A DNA stretch of 50,284 bases, taken from assembly GCA_035505375.1 (NCBI GenBank), contig DATJQV010000064.1, positions 1-50,284 on the forward strand, read 5' to 3'. The position numbers were made by a program, and so were the translations under genes. The notes under the pieces are model-generated. The model was not told the DNA's origin. It did not search any database and saw only the letters and a list, made by a program, of their open reading frames with translations. Positions within the stretch are counted from its first letter, which is position 1; each line of letters starts with the position of its first letter. Source of the DNA: a bacterium. Lineage in GTDB: Bacteria; Hydrothermota; Tepidihabitantia; Tepidihabitantales; Tepidihabitantaceae. Shown here one piece after another: positions 39,219-46,537 of the stretch.

Positions 39219-40525
39219 CCGGTTCGCTCACCAGCGTCTTCAGAATTCCGGACCTGCGCCGGAAGATACTTTTCACGCTCGGGATGGTAGTGGTCTACCG
39301 GCTCGGGACGCACGTCCCCACTCCCGGCATCAACGCCCACGCCCTCGGCTGGATGCTGACGCAGATGCGGGGAACCGTATTCGGGCTCTACGACGTGTTC
39401 GTCGGCGGCGCGCTGTCGCGTGCGTCGCTATTCGCGCTCGGCGTGATGCCCTACATCTCGGCATCGATCGTGTTCCAGCTGCTCGGTTCGGTCTTCCCGT
39501 ACCTGGAGAGACTGCAGCGAGAGGAAGAGGGCCGCAAGAAGATTAACCAGTACACCCGCTATGCGACCGTCGCGCTGGCCATCATCCAGTCTTCGACCAT
39601 CGCCATCTATCTCGAGAACCAGCCGACTACGCAGTACGGGACAATCGTCATGCAGCCGGGATTCTCATTCCGGATCATCACGATCATGACCCTCACCGCG
39701 GGCACCATCCTGGCCATGTGGCTGGCCGAGCAGATCACCGACCGGGGTATCGGGAACGGCATGTCGTTCCTGATCTTCGTCGGCTGCCTCGATGACACGC
39801 CGAACTACATCAGCCGCACGCTGGGCATGGTTCGTTCCGGTGAGTCGTCCTGGCTGGCGCTGGCGCTGCTGGCCGCGCTCATCTTCGCGGTCTACGCCGG
39901 GGTTGTCCTGCTGACTATGGCCGTGCTCAAGATACCGGTCGTCTACCAGGGCCGGGTCGTGGGCCGGCAGATGTACCGCGAGCACCGCACCAACCTGCCG
40001 ATCAGGGTCTGGACCGCGGGCGTGATTCCCATCATTTTCGCGCAGTCGCTCGTCGTATTCCCCTCGACGTTCGCCCAGTTCCTGAGGGTGCCATGGCTTT
40101 CGTCCATGCAGCACATGCTGGTCGCCGGCGGCTGGCTGTATGACCTGCTCTACGCGGTCCTGATTATCTTCTTCACGTATTTCTACACATCGGTCGTGTT
40201 CAACGCGCGCGATATCGCCGACAACCTCAGGAAGTACGGCGGCGCGATCCCGGGAAAGCAGGCCGGGGAGAAGACCGCCCAGTTTATCGACCGCAGTCTG
40301 ACCCTTATCACATTGCCCGGCGCGATGACGCTGGTGATTATCGCGTTGTTGCCCGGGTTCCTGATGAATTCGCTCCGCGTGCCATTCTACTTCGGCGGCA
40401 CGACCCTCATGATCATCGTCGGCGTTTCGCTCGACACCCTGCAGCAGATCGAAGCCCATCTGGTGATGCGACACTATGAAGGCCTGGTCAAGGGTGGCAA
40501 GTTCCAGGGCCGTTCGTTCGGATAA
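39215..40525 (+). CDS. secY: Protein translocase subunit SecY
   Basis: Central channel of the Sec translocon in the inner membrane. About ten membrane segments are visible. The N-terminus IPDLRRKILFTLGMVVVYRLGTHVPTPG and the plug/TM2 region (SLFALGVMPYISASIVFQLL) are typical. GNGMSFLIFVG, IPVVYQGR, GVIPIIFAQSL, IADNLRKYGGAIPG and the C-terminal LMRHYEG-like VMRHYEGLVKGGKF complete the family pattern. The TTG start 39215 overlaps the rplO stop. The usual followers adk, map and infA are absent; an ECF sigma gene follows 36 nt later, an unusual neighbour. Confidence 0.95.
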   Translation: MTGSLTSVFRIPDLRRKILFTLGMVVVYRLGTHVPTPGINAHALGWMLTQMRGTVFGLYDVFVGGALSRASLFALGVMPYISASIVFQLLGSVFPYLERLQREEEGRKKINQYTRYATVALAIIQSSTIAIYLENQPTTQYGTIVMQPGFSFRIITIMTLTAGTILAMWLAEQITDRGIGNGMSFLIFVGCLDDTPNYISRTLGMVRSGESSWLALALLAALIFAVYAGVVLLTMAVLKIPVVYQGRVVGRQMYREHRTNLPIRVWTAGVIPIIFAQSLVVFPSTFAQFLRVPWLSSMQHMLVAGGWLYDLLYAVLIIFFTYFYTSVVFNARDIADNLRKYGGAIPGKQAGEKTAQFIDRSLTLITLPGAMTLVIIALLPGFLMNSLRVPFYFGGTTLMIIVGVSLDTLQQIEAHLVMRHYEGLVKGGKFQGRSFG

Positions 40526-40561
40526 TCCCGGAATACCCTCCGCCCGACAACGGTAGATTGA

Positions 40562-41134
40562 ATGAGTGAGCCCGAGGCGCGGGCAAGCGACGTCCAGCTT
40601 ATACACCGCGTCCGTTCGGGCGACAACGATGCTTTTGACGAACTGATGAAACGATACGCCGCCAGCGTGTACAAGGTCACCTACTCGCTCACCCGCAACC
40701 ACGCGGATGCCGACGACCTCTCCCAGGAGACATTCATCCGGGCCTACCGGGCGATTGCCCGGTTCGACGAGCGCTACCAGTTCTACACCTGGCTGCGGCG
40801 GATCGCCGTCAATCTCTGTTTCAACCACCTGAAGCGCGGCAAGAAGTTCCGTTTCGTGCCCTTACCGGAGTCTGACGGCGAGGCGGAATCGGTGGATATC
40901 GCGGATCCGAACCCGTCGGCGGCCGACTCTGGTCTGCGCCGGGACCTGGATGCGGCGCTGGCTCACCTGCCGCCCGACCAGCGGGCCGTTTTCGTGCTGC
41001 GGGTGGACGAAGAAATGAGTTACGACGAGATCAGCAAGGCGCTCAACATCCCGGTCGGCACGGTGATGTCGCGGCTGAACCGGGCACGCGAGAAGCTCCG
41101 TGGGCTCCTGCAGGAGTATCTTCCGGCAACATGA
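40562..41134 (+). CDS. ECF-family RNA polymerase sigma factor
   Basis: A 190-residue sigma-70 factor with only regions 2 and 4. Region 2 spans FDELMKRYAASVYKVTYSLTR, then ADDLSQETFIRAYRAI and FYTWLRRIAVNLCFNHLKR. Region 4 spans LAHLPPDQRAVFVLRVDEEM and SYDEISKALNIPVGTVMSRLNRAREKLR, given here in parts. It directs RNA polymerase to a dedicated promoter set, probably an envelope or uptake regulon. The next gene, its probable anti-sigma, starts at the overlapping ATGA. No standard promoter is seen in the 36-nt gap after secY, so it may be co-transcribed with the ribosomal genes. Confidence 0.92.
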   Translation: MSEPEARASDVQLIHRVRSGDNDAFDELMKRYAASVYKVTYSLTRNHADADDLSQETFIRAYRAIARFDERYQFYTWLRRIAVNLCFNHLKRGKKFRFVPLPESDGEAESVDIADPNPSAADSGLRRDLDAALAHLPPDQRAVFVLRVDEEMSYDEISKALNIPVGTVMSRLNRAREKLRGLLQEYLPAT

Positions 41135-42297
41135 GACGCGCATGTGATGCCATCCGACCTTTGCTCGGCGCGTTCGCCGACAAGGAACTCGACCCCGACC
41201 GGACCCGTCAGGTGCAGCAGCACCTTGAGACCTGCGCCGACTGCAGGCGGGAGCTGGACCAGATTGAAGGGCTCGGCAGGATCGTTCGCGGCGTGCAGCG
41301 CCCGCGGCTCGTAGATGATTACTGGGACTGGCAGCGCGACCGGGTCTGGCGCGGGATTCTGAGCGAGGGCCGCCGGCCACTCTTGAACCGCCGTCCCATG
41401 CAGGCGTGGACCAGACTCCTCATGCCGGTGATAAGCGCCGCGGTGCTTCTGATAGCGGTCGTCGCCGGCTGGCACCTGCTCAGCGAGAAGTCATTCATGA
41501 CCGGCAGGGGAATGGTCGTGGAACGCATAGTGAGCCAGGGCCGAGAATCTCCTTCGGTGGCGGCTCACGAAGAGCGTGGGCAGGTTGCCGCAGCGAAGCC
41601 TGTCGGCACCGGGGCTGCAGCCAGCGAGGGGCAGGTTGAGCTGGCCGCGACCCGGCCGGGGGCCGCGAAAGCCGAGGCAGGTTACGGAGGCAAAGGCCTG
41701 GGCGCGGCCGGTACTCCATCGAGAGCAAAGCTATCCCTTGCGGAAAACAGGGCCTCACCTGCGCGGTCGGCCGCGGCCGGGGAGAGGAGCGACGAGCTGG
41801 CTTCACTCCCGCCGGCGACGGCCCAGCCGGTTGCCGCCGCGTCGGGCGCGCGCGGCCGGATCGTCTCCGGACCGGTGCTGCTCGAGACGCCGCCGCTGGC
41901 GGACAAGGACGCGCTCGACACCGGCACCGTCCTGCTCGGCGTGAAGACCGACACCGGCGGCCGGGTCCTGAGCGTCGCCGTGCACCGGAGTTCGGGGTCG
42001 GCCAAAGTAGACAGCGTGGCCGTGCGTCAGATGCGCCGGTCGCGGTTCCAGGCCACGGTGAGGAACAACCGCAGCGTTTCGGCTTCCTTCGAATACCCTT
42101 TCCGCGTACAGAAGACGCAGACCAGGCAGTCGGTTCAGCCGGCGACCCCGAGCCAGCCGACGAAACTGAACCATACCGACAAATCAGTGAAACAGGGAGA
42201 CCAGCCGGCGGTGAAGTCGCAGGATACCGTCAACAAACAGGACGATTCTCCGGACAGCGGCCAGCAGCAAGGAAAGCCGACAAGGGCCAGCCGTTGA
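41131..42297 (+). CDS. Zinc-binding anti-sigma factor fused to a TonB C-terminal domain
   Basis: The cytoplasmic N-terminus has the ZAS zinc motif: C5, then H31, C35 and C38 (Cx25HxxxCxxC), typical of anti-sigma factors that hold ECF sigmas. One membrane segment is near residues 93-117. A long Ala/Gly/Glu-rich linker follows. Residues about 263-326 (GTVLLGVKTDTGGRVLSVAV, then SVAVRQMRRSRFQATVRNNRSV) match the TonB C-terminal fold. A Gln/Lys/Asp-rich tail of 60 residues ends it. The domain would sit in the periplasm, where TonB domains bind TonB boxes of outer-membrane receptors. Infer: the sensor reads receptor occupancy or competes with TonB. A separate tonB follows. Confidence 0.82.
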   Translation: MRRACDAIRPLLGAFADKELDPDRTRQVQQHLETCADCRRELDQIEGLGRIVRGVQRPRLVDDYWDWQRDRVWRGILSEGRRPLLNRRPMQAWTRLLMPVISAAVLLIAVVAGWHLLSEKSFMTGRGMVVERIVSQGRESPSVAAHEERGQVAAAKPVGTGAAASEGQVELAATRPGAAKAEAGYGGKGLGAAGTPSRAKLSLAENRASPARSAAAGERSDELASLPPATAQPVAAASGARGRIVSGPVLLETPPLADKDALDTGTVLLGVKTDTGGRVLSVAVHRSSGSAKVDSVAVRQMRRSRFQATVRNNRSVSASFEYPFRVQKTQTRQSVQPATPSQPTKLNHTDKSVKQGDQPAVKSQDTVNKQDDSPDSGQQQGKPTRASR

Positions 42298-42337
42298 GAA
42301 AAGAGACTAAGAAGTAGTTCCAGGCGTAAATTCATGG

Positions 42338-42368
42338 GCGGCGGTGGTTTACCACCGCCGCTTCTTTT
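42338..42368 (+). terminator. Rho-independent terminator
   Basis: GCGGCGGTGGT (42338-42348), a TT loop and ACCACCGCCGC (42351-42361) are followed by TTCTTTT. It ends the transcript of the sigma/anti-sigma genes. Confidence 0.9.
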
Positions 42369-42416
42369 CAAGACTCTCAGCTCGACCGGGATGGAATTGG
42401 GCTTCCAACCGCATGG

Positions 42417-42422
42417 TATATG
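42417..42422 (+). promoter_or_regulatory. Possible extended -10 box of tonB
   Basis: TGG followed by TATATG forms an extended -10 element just before the tonB Shine-Dalgarno sequence. No good -35 box is visible, so it may depend on another sigma, for instance the ECF factor next door. Confidence 0.35.
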
Positions 42423-42440
42423 AGAGTGCAGGAGGTCAAC

Positions 42441-43250
42441 ATGAAAGACAGAAGCTATTCCGTGAACTGCGGCCGGAATGGCCGCGAGGCAGCCACCGGC
42501 GCGCTCGTCCTGCACCGGATGGACGGCCAGCATGAAGCCCGCTTCTTCGGGGCCGCGCTGATGATGGCGGTATTGCTGCATGCCGGCCTCGTCCTTTGCT
42601 TCTCCAGGTCCCATACCGCGCCGGGGCCGAATCCCGGCCCGGCAGTGGTGCAGAACCCCAATGTGGAATTCAACGACGTGAACCAGGTCGAGCAGCCCGT
42701 TGACCCGAGCTACCGGCCCGAAGTCGCCCAGGTCCTGCCCGAGGTCGCGCCGAACCAGACCGCGAACGGTCCGGCGATCCCTGACCGGTCTCAGGGCAAG
42801 ATCGACCCGAACGTGATTGACGTGAACCCCGGCGGGGTCGGACCAACCCTCATCATCGGCAACAACCAGGTGTCGATTGAGTCACTGCTGGTCGGCGAGA
42901 AGTACGCGGCGAATGGCGTCCGGACCATCATCGGTGTCCGTACCCGCGTGCCCCCGGTCGCCGTTCCATGGGTCAAGGTCGAGGTCAAACCTCAACCGGT
43001 CAGCATTCCGGTGCCTGCCTACCCGGAAGTGGTTCGGGTCGCCGGCATCGAAGGCCGGGTCGTGGTCCAGGCGCTCATCGACACCGACGGCTCGGTCGCA
43101 GCCGTGCAGATGCTGGCCAGTTCGGGCAACGCGCTCCTCGACGCCGCGTCCTGTGAAGCGGCCCAGGGCGCGAAGTTCACCCCGGCCCGGGAGCGTGACA
43201 AACCGGTGGCCGTCTGGGTCTCAATACCCTTCCAGTTCCATCTTCACTAG
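42441..43250 (+). CDS. tonB: Energy transducer TonB
   Basis: ATG 42441 is chosen because AGGAGG lies 5 nt upstream; an in-frame ATG at 42420 lacks one. One membrane segment is near residues 35-55 (FFGAALMMAVLLHAGLVLCF), with a histidine in it like the proton-relevant His of E. coli TonB. A Pro/Val-rich periplasmic linker (about 60-180) follows. The C-terminal domain (about 185-269) reads PAYPEVVRVAGIEGRVVVQALIDTDG and ends FTPARERDKPVAVWVSIPFQF, standard for TonB. It couples the proton gradient to outer-membrane receptors. Together with the preceding TonB-domain anti-sigma it suggests a receptor-linked regulatory unit. ExbB and ExbD are not in the window. Confidence 0.9.
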   Translation: MKDRSYSVNCGRNGREAATGALVLHRMDGQHEARFFGAALMMAVLLHAGLVLCFSRSHTAPGPNPGPAVVQNPNVEFNDVNQVEQPVDPSYRPEVAQVLPEVAPNQTANGPAIPDRSQGKIDPNVIDVNPGGVGPTLIIGNNQVSIESLLVGEKYAANGVRTIIGVRTRVPPVAVPWVKVEVKPQPVSIPVPAYPEVVRVAGIEGRVVVQALIDTDGSVAAVQMLASSGNALLDAASCEAAQGAKFTPARERDKPVAVWVSIPFQFHLH

Positions 43251-43265
43251 CGCCTCCTAACCCGG

Positions 43266-43293
43266 AAGGCGGGGCCGCAAGGCCCCGCCTTTT
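43266..43293 (+). terminator. Rho-independent terminator after tonB
   Basis: AAGGCGGGGCC (43266-43276), a GCAA loop and GGCCCCGCCTT (43281-43291) end in TTTT. Confidence 0.92.
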
Positions 43294-43351
43294 CTTGTCC
43301 GGGTGGGATGTCACGCGGCTTCAACTGCGCCGCGGGCAGCATGTAATGTGA

Positions 43352-43379
43352 TTGACACGTGGCGCGTCGGCCATAGAAT
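43352..43379 (+). promoter_or_regulatory. Promoter of the GT-C gene (TTGACA, 16 bp, TAGAAT)
   Basis: TTGACA at 43352-43357 and TAGAAT at 43374-43379, spacer 16 bp. It places the gene start downstream, at ATG 43420, and rules out an upstream in-frame start at 43303. Confidence 0.8.
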
Positions 43380-43419
43380 CAGCCTCAACATCGCGAAGAC
43401 GAAGCCGTCTGATTCCACC

Positions 43420-45855
43420 ATGCACCCGCGGAAAGCAACAGCGTCACCGAGGTCGAAACCTGCCCGGAAACCGGTCACGGGAACCCGCGTCACGCTGACC
43501 ATCGTCGCCGCAATTATCTTCGGCAAGTGCGTGTCCCTCGCGCCCTGGCGGTCGTGGTTTGTGGGAAACGAGCGGCCGGCCGTCTTGCCGGGGCATTGGG
43601 CGCATCTGGTCATTGCGCTAGTCGTCATTCTGCTCTTACCGGTCGCCGCCCTGCTCCTGCTCAGGTCCGGGAAGAGCGGACGTCAGTTCCTCGACCGGAT
43701 TCGGGCATCACGTGCGCACACCACGATAGCGGTCCTCGCGGTCATCAGCTTCCTGCTCACCCTGCTGCCGGAGAGAGCCGGCGGCAGGTTGATGGTCGTC
43801 AATCTCGCCGTCGGCAGCGCCGCGCTCACATTCCTGGTTGCCGTCGGGTATCCGGTTCTGGAACGGCTGCTGGCAATCCTCCGCCCGGCATGGAGATTCC
43901 TGGTTCAGGGGCTCAGTCCCGCACCTTTCCTGTTGCTCTCGGCGGGCGCGGTGTTCACGCTCGCCAACCTGATTTCCTGGCTCGTATTCCGGCATATCCC
44001 TCACGTACAGGACAGCGTCAGCCAGGTTTTCCAGGCCCGGGTCTTTGCGTCGGGACGCGTGACTCTCCCGGTACGATTCGAGGACTTCTTCTTCGGCTAC
44101 GGTCAGCTGATCAACGACGGCTCGAGGATGTATGCCCAGTACCCATTTGGACACTCGCTGCTGCTGGCGCTGGGTACCCTGATTCACGCCGAATGGCTGG
44201 TCAACCCGCTGCTGGGGGCGTGTGAGATTGTCGTGCTCTACTTCCTCGGTCGGGAGCTCTATGACGAGATGACCGGTCGCATCGTTGCCCTGCTGGGCGT
44301 GGCCTCACCCTTTCTCCTCTTCATGTCTTCGGAGTACATGAACCACGCCTCGGCGCTGCTGTTTCTCTCGTTGTTCCTGCTCTTCTTCTTCCGCGCTGTC
44401 CGTCCGCTCCGCCGTTCCGAAGCATCTCCCGCCCCTCGTCCCTCGTCCCTCGCCCCTTCATCGGGCTTCGCCGACCCGCTACTCAGCGGCCTGTGCCTCG
44501 CGATGGCGCTGAACATCCGTCCGCTCAGCGCGCTGGCCGTTTCTCTGCCGATTGCCGGCTACGGCGTCTACCTTCTGCTCAAGTCCCGATGGAGGACGTT
44601 GCCGGCGTTTCTGCTTCTGCTGGTGCCGGTCCTGCTCGGCATCGCTGCGTACTGCCTCTACAACTACCTGACCACCGGCAACCCGCTCCTGTCAGGTTAT
44701 GAGGCGGATGGTCTGCTCAAGGACTGCCACGGCGGCTGGGGTCCTGGCTTCGGCCAACGTGGATTCGCGGCCCTGGGTCCGTACACCCTGCTCCGTGCGC
44801 TGATTCAGACCGGCAACAACCTCAACGCCCTCAACCTGCATCTATTTCAGAGTCCGTTTCCCGGACTCCTGCTCATCCTACTGCTCTTCCTGACGTTCAC
44901 CCGCAACCCGGCCGATTGGGCGTTGCTCGGAGCATTTGTCGCGCTGCCTGCGCTGTACTTCTGCTACTGGTATCAGGACCTCTGCTTCGGGCCACGGTTC
45001 CTTTATGAAGCAGTCGCGCCCGCGCTGCTGCTGAGCGCACGCGGGCTGATTGAATTCCCGAGATTCATTCGTCGGGCAGTCGGTGCCGCAGCCGAGACCC
45101 GGACGCAGAACGTGCTCGCCATCGGCATGGCCATTTCCCTGGCCACGACCGCGGCGGTCGGCCTGCCCAGGCTGCTTCGGACCTACGGCAACCGGTATTG
45201 GGGCGTGGACAACCGGATTGACGCCATTGTGAAGGGACGCGGCATCAACAATGCCATCATCTTCTTCGGCAGCCCGCCGTCCGACACGTTCCAGAACTAC
45301 TACGGCGCCGGGTTCCTCCGCAACAAGCTCGACTTCGCCGGGCCGGTTATCTACGCCAGAAATGGCGGCCTCGCCAATTACCTGCTCATGCTGCGATTCC
45401 CCAACCGCGCATACTACTACGCTGACTGCGACACCTTCTTCAGGATTCCCGACATCGACCGGCTCCGCAACGCGCCTCCCATCCGGGACCTGGAGCAGAC
45501 CGCAAGCTTCGTCCGTGAGACCGGTTTTCCGGGACACCGTATCCTCCTCTTGCCCAACCGCGAGTTCGCGACCGTGTTCGGCGGGGAAAGCGTGCCCTTT
45601 CGTACCTTCAGCGAGGTCGACTACGACATACTGCGGGGTAGATTCCAGCCGTCCGGGCTGATGCCTGCGCTCGCCGTCTTCATGCCCGCCGACCAGCGCA
45701 CCTACCTGCCGCTATTCGGGCCGATGGCCGGGCACCAGAGCTACACGAGCGACGGCTATCGTTTCACCCTCCTGTTCGCGGCCGACAACGGAACGTACCT
45801 GGTCTACGACGTCCGGCCGGTCGGTGACGAAGGCACAGGCAGGCCCGGCGGATAG
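43420..45855 (+). CDS. GT-C-type polytopic membrane protein, probable glycosyltransferase
   Basis: An 811-residue membrane protein with about 12 hydrophobic segments and a soluble C-terminal domain (about residues 600-811). The first external loop has FRHIPHVQDSVSQVFQARVFASG, where an Asp (HVQDS) sits where GT-C enzymes of the PMT/ArnT (GT39) type have their catalytic acid. The later loop motif RFEDFFFGYG and the FGPRFLYEAVAP segment are seen in related uncharacterised proteins. Donor and acceptor are unknown. A Pro/Ser-rich stretch (SEASPAPRPSSLAPSSG) between two membrane segments comes from a ccctcgt simple repeat at 44427-44465. ATG 43420 is chosen from the promoter position. The gene stands alone between a terminator and array A4. 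Confidence 0.7.
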   Translation: MHPRKATASPRSKPARKPVTGTRVTLTIVAAIIFGKCVSLAPWRSWFVGNERPAVLPGHWAHLVIALVVILLLPVAALLLLRSGKSGRQFLDRIRASRAHTTIAVLAVISFLLTLLPERAGGRLMVVNLAVGSAALTFLVAVGYPVLERLLAILRPAWRFLVQGLSPAPFLLLSAGAVFTLANLISWLVFRHIPHVQDSVSQVFQARVFASGRVTLPVRFEDFFFGYGQLINDGSRMYAQYPFGHSLLLALGTLIHAEWLVNPLLGACEIVVLYFLGRELYDEMTGRIVALLGVASPFLLFMSSEYMNHASALLFLSLFLLFFFRAVRPLRRSEASPAPRPSSLAPSSGFADPLLSGLCLAMALNIRPLSALAVSLPIAGYGVYLLLKSRWRTLPAFLLLLVPVLLGIAAYCLYNYLTTGNPLLSGYEADGLLKDCHGGWGPGFGQRGFAALGPYTLLRALIQTGNNLNALNLHLFQSPFPGLLLILLLFLTFTRNPADWALLGAFVALPALYFCYWYQDLCFGPRFLYEAVAPALLLSARGLIEFPRFIRRAVGAAAETRTQNVLAIGMAISLATTAAVGLPRLLRTYGNRYWGVDNRIDAIVKGRGINNAIIFFGSPPSDTFQNYYGAGFLRNKLDFAGPVIYARNGGLANYLLMLRFPNRAYYYADCDTFFRIPDIDRLRNAPPIRDLEQTASFVRETGFPGHRILLLPNREFATVFGGESVPFRTFSEVDYDILRGRFQPSGLMPALAVFMPADQRTYLPLFGPMAGHQSYTSDGYRFTLLFAADNGTYLVYDVRPVGDEGTGRPGG
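44427..44465. repeat. ccctcgt tandem repeat within the GT-C gene
   Basis: About four copies of a ccctcgtc / ccctcgcc heptamer-like motif are inserted in frame between two membrane segments. It resembles the repeat insertions in folC and tilS. Confidence 0.6.
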
Positions 45856-45968
45856 CAGAGTCGGCCCGGCGGCGGGATAGACCGGTTGCCGTCCGGATGT
45901 CGGTCCCCATCCACCTCAGCCTCCACCAGCGCCGCCTCCTTGCACCGAAGAAGCGGGCCCGCATTCGG

Positions 45969-46232
45969 CTCGGGAGACAAACCTCCGAGCAAACCGGAGA
46001 GCAACGGCCGGAGCTAACTCGGGAGCAACCCGGACAGGAACCCGCGGACTTACCCGGGCCGCAACGTTCCGACCAACCCGGAGAGGAACCGATGGAGCAA
46101 CCCGTAGACTAACCGGGAGAGTTAACCGGAGAGGAACCCGTAGACCAACCCGGCGAATTCCGGTGGAGGTTCATCCGGGAATTGCGGTGGAGATAACCCT
46201 CCGAACGACCTACGAAGCAACCCTGTCCGCAA
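45969..46232 (+). repeat. 12-bp periodic degenerate array A4 (22 units)
   Basis: Exactly 22 units of 12 bp run without an indel, consensus CCCGGAGAGCAA (rotated: CGGAGAGCAACC). The plus-strand frames give tetrapeptides such as RRGT and RRPT or EQPG and DQPG. The unit is closest to array A3. It lies between the GT-C gene and the restriction locus. The remainder of 45856-46478 contains a short repeat of ccaatctg motifs (46380-46425) and no gene that I can support. Confidence 0.82.
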
Positions 46233-46478
46233 CCTCCTGCACTGCCCGGCAGGGGCTCCTGCCAACGGTGTAGGGGGTGAGAGGGTGGACTTGCGAGCTA
46301 CAGGCCTAACGCCTTGCGCACCAAGCAGATAGCCCCGGCATCCGCCCCGGCGTCTTGTAGCCGTATTTGCATACAAGCCCGCCCAATCTCCAATCGACAA
46401 TCTGCAATCCAGAATCCAAAATGTGCCCCACCCTCGACCCCTCGAATCCTGGATTCCTTGCCCCCTGGTCTTCTCTGC

Positions 46479-46507
46479 TTGACACACGCCTCTCATGCTG
46501 GTATAAC
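46479..46507 (+). promoter_or_regulatory. hsdR promoter (TTGACA, 17 bp, TATAAC)
   Basis: TTGACA at 46479-46484 and TATAAC at 46502-46507 with a 17-bp spacer, 30 nt before ATG 46538. Confidence 0.75.
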
Positions 46508-46537
46508 CTCCAGCGTGTTAGAGACCGGTTCAGCCTG

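Noticed and set aside
43303-43419. N-terminal extension of the GT-C gene
   Set aside because: The promoter at 43352-43379 lies inside this stretch, so translation should begin after it.
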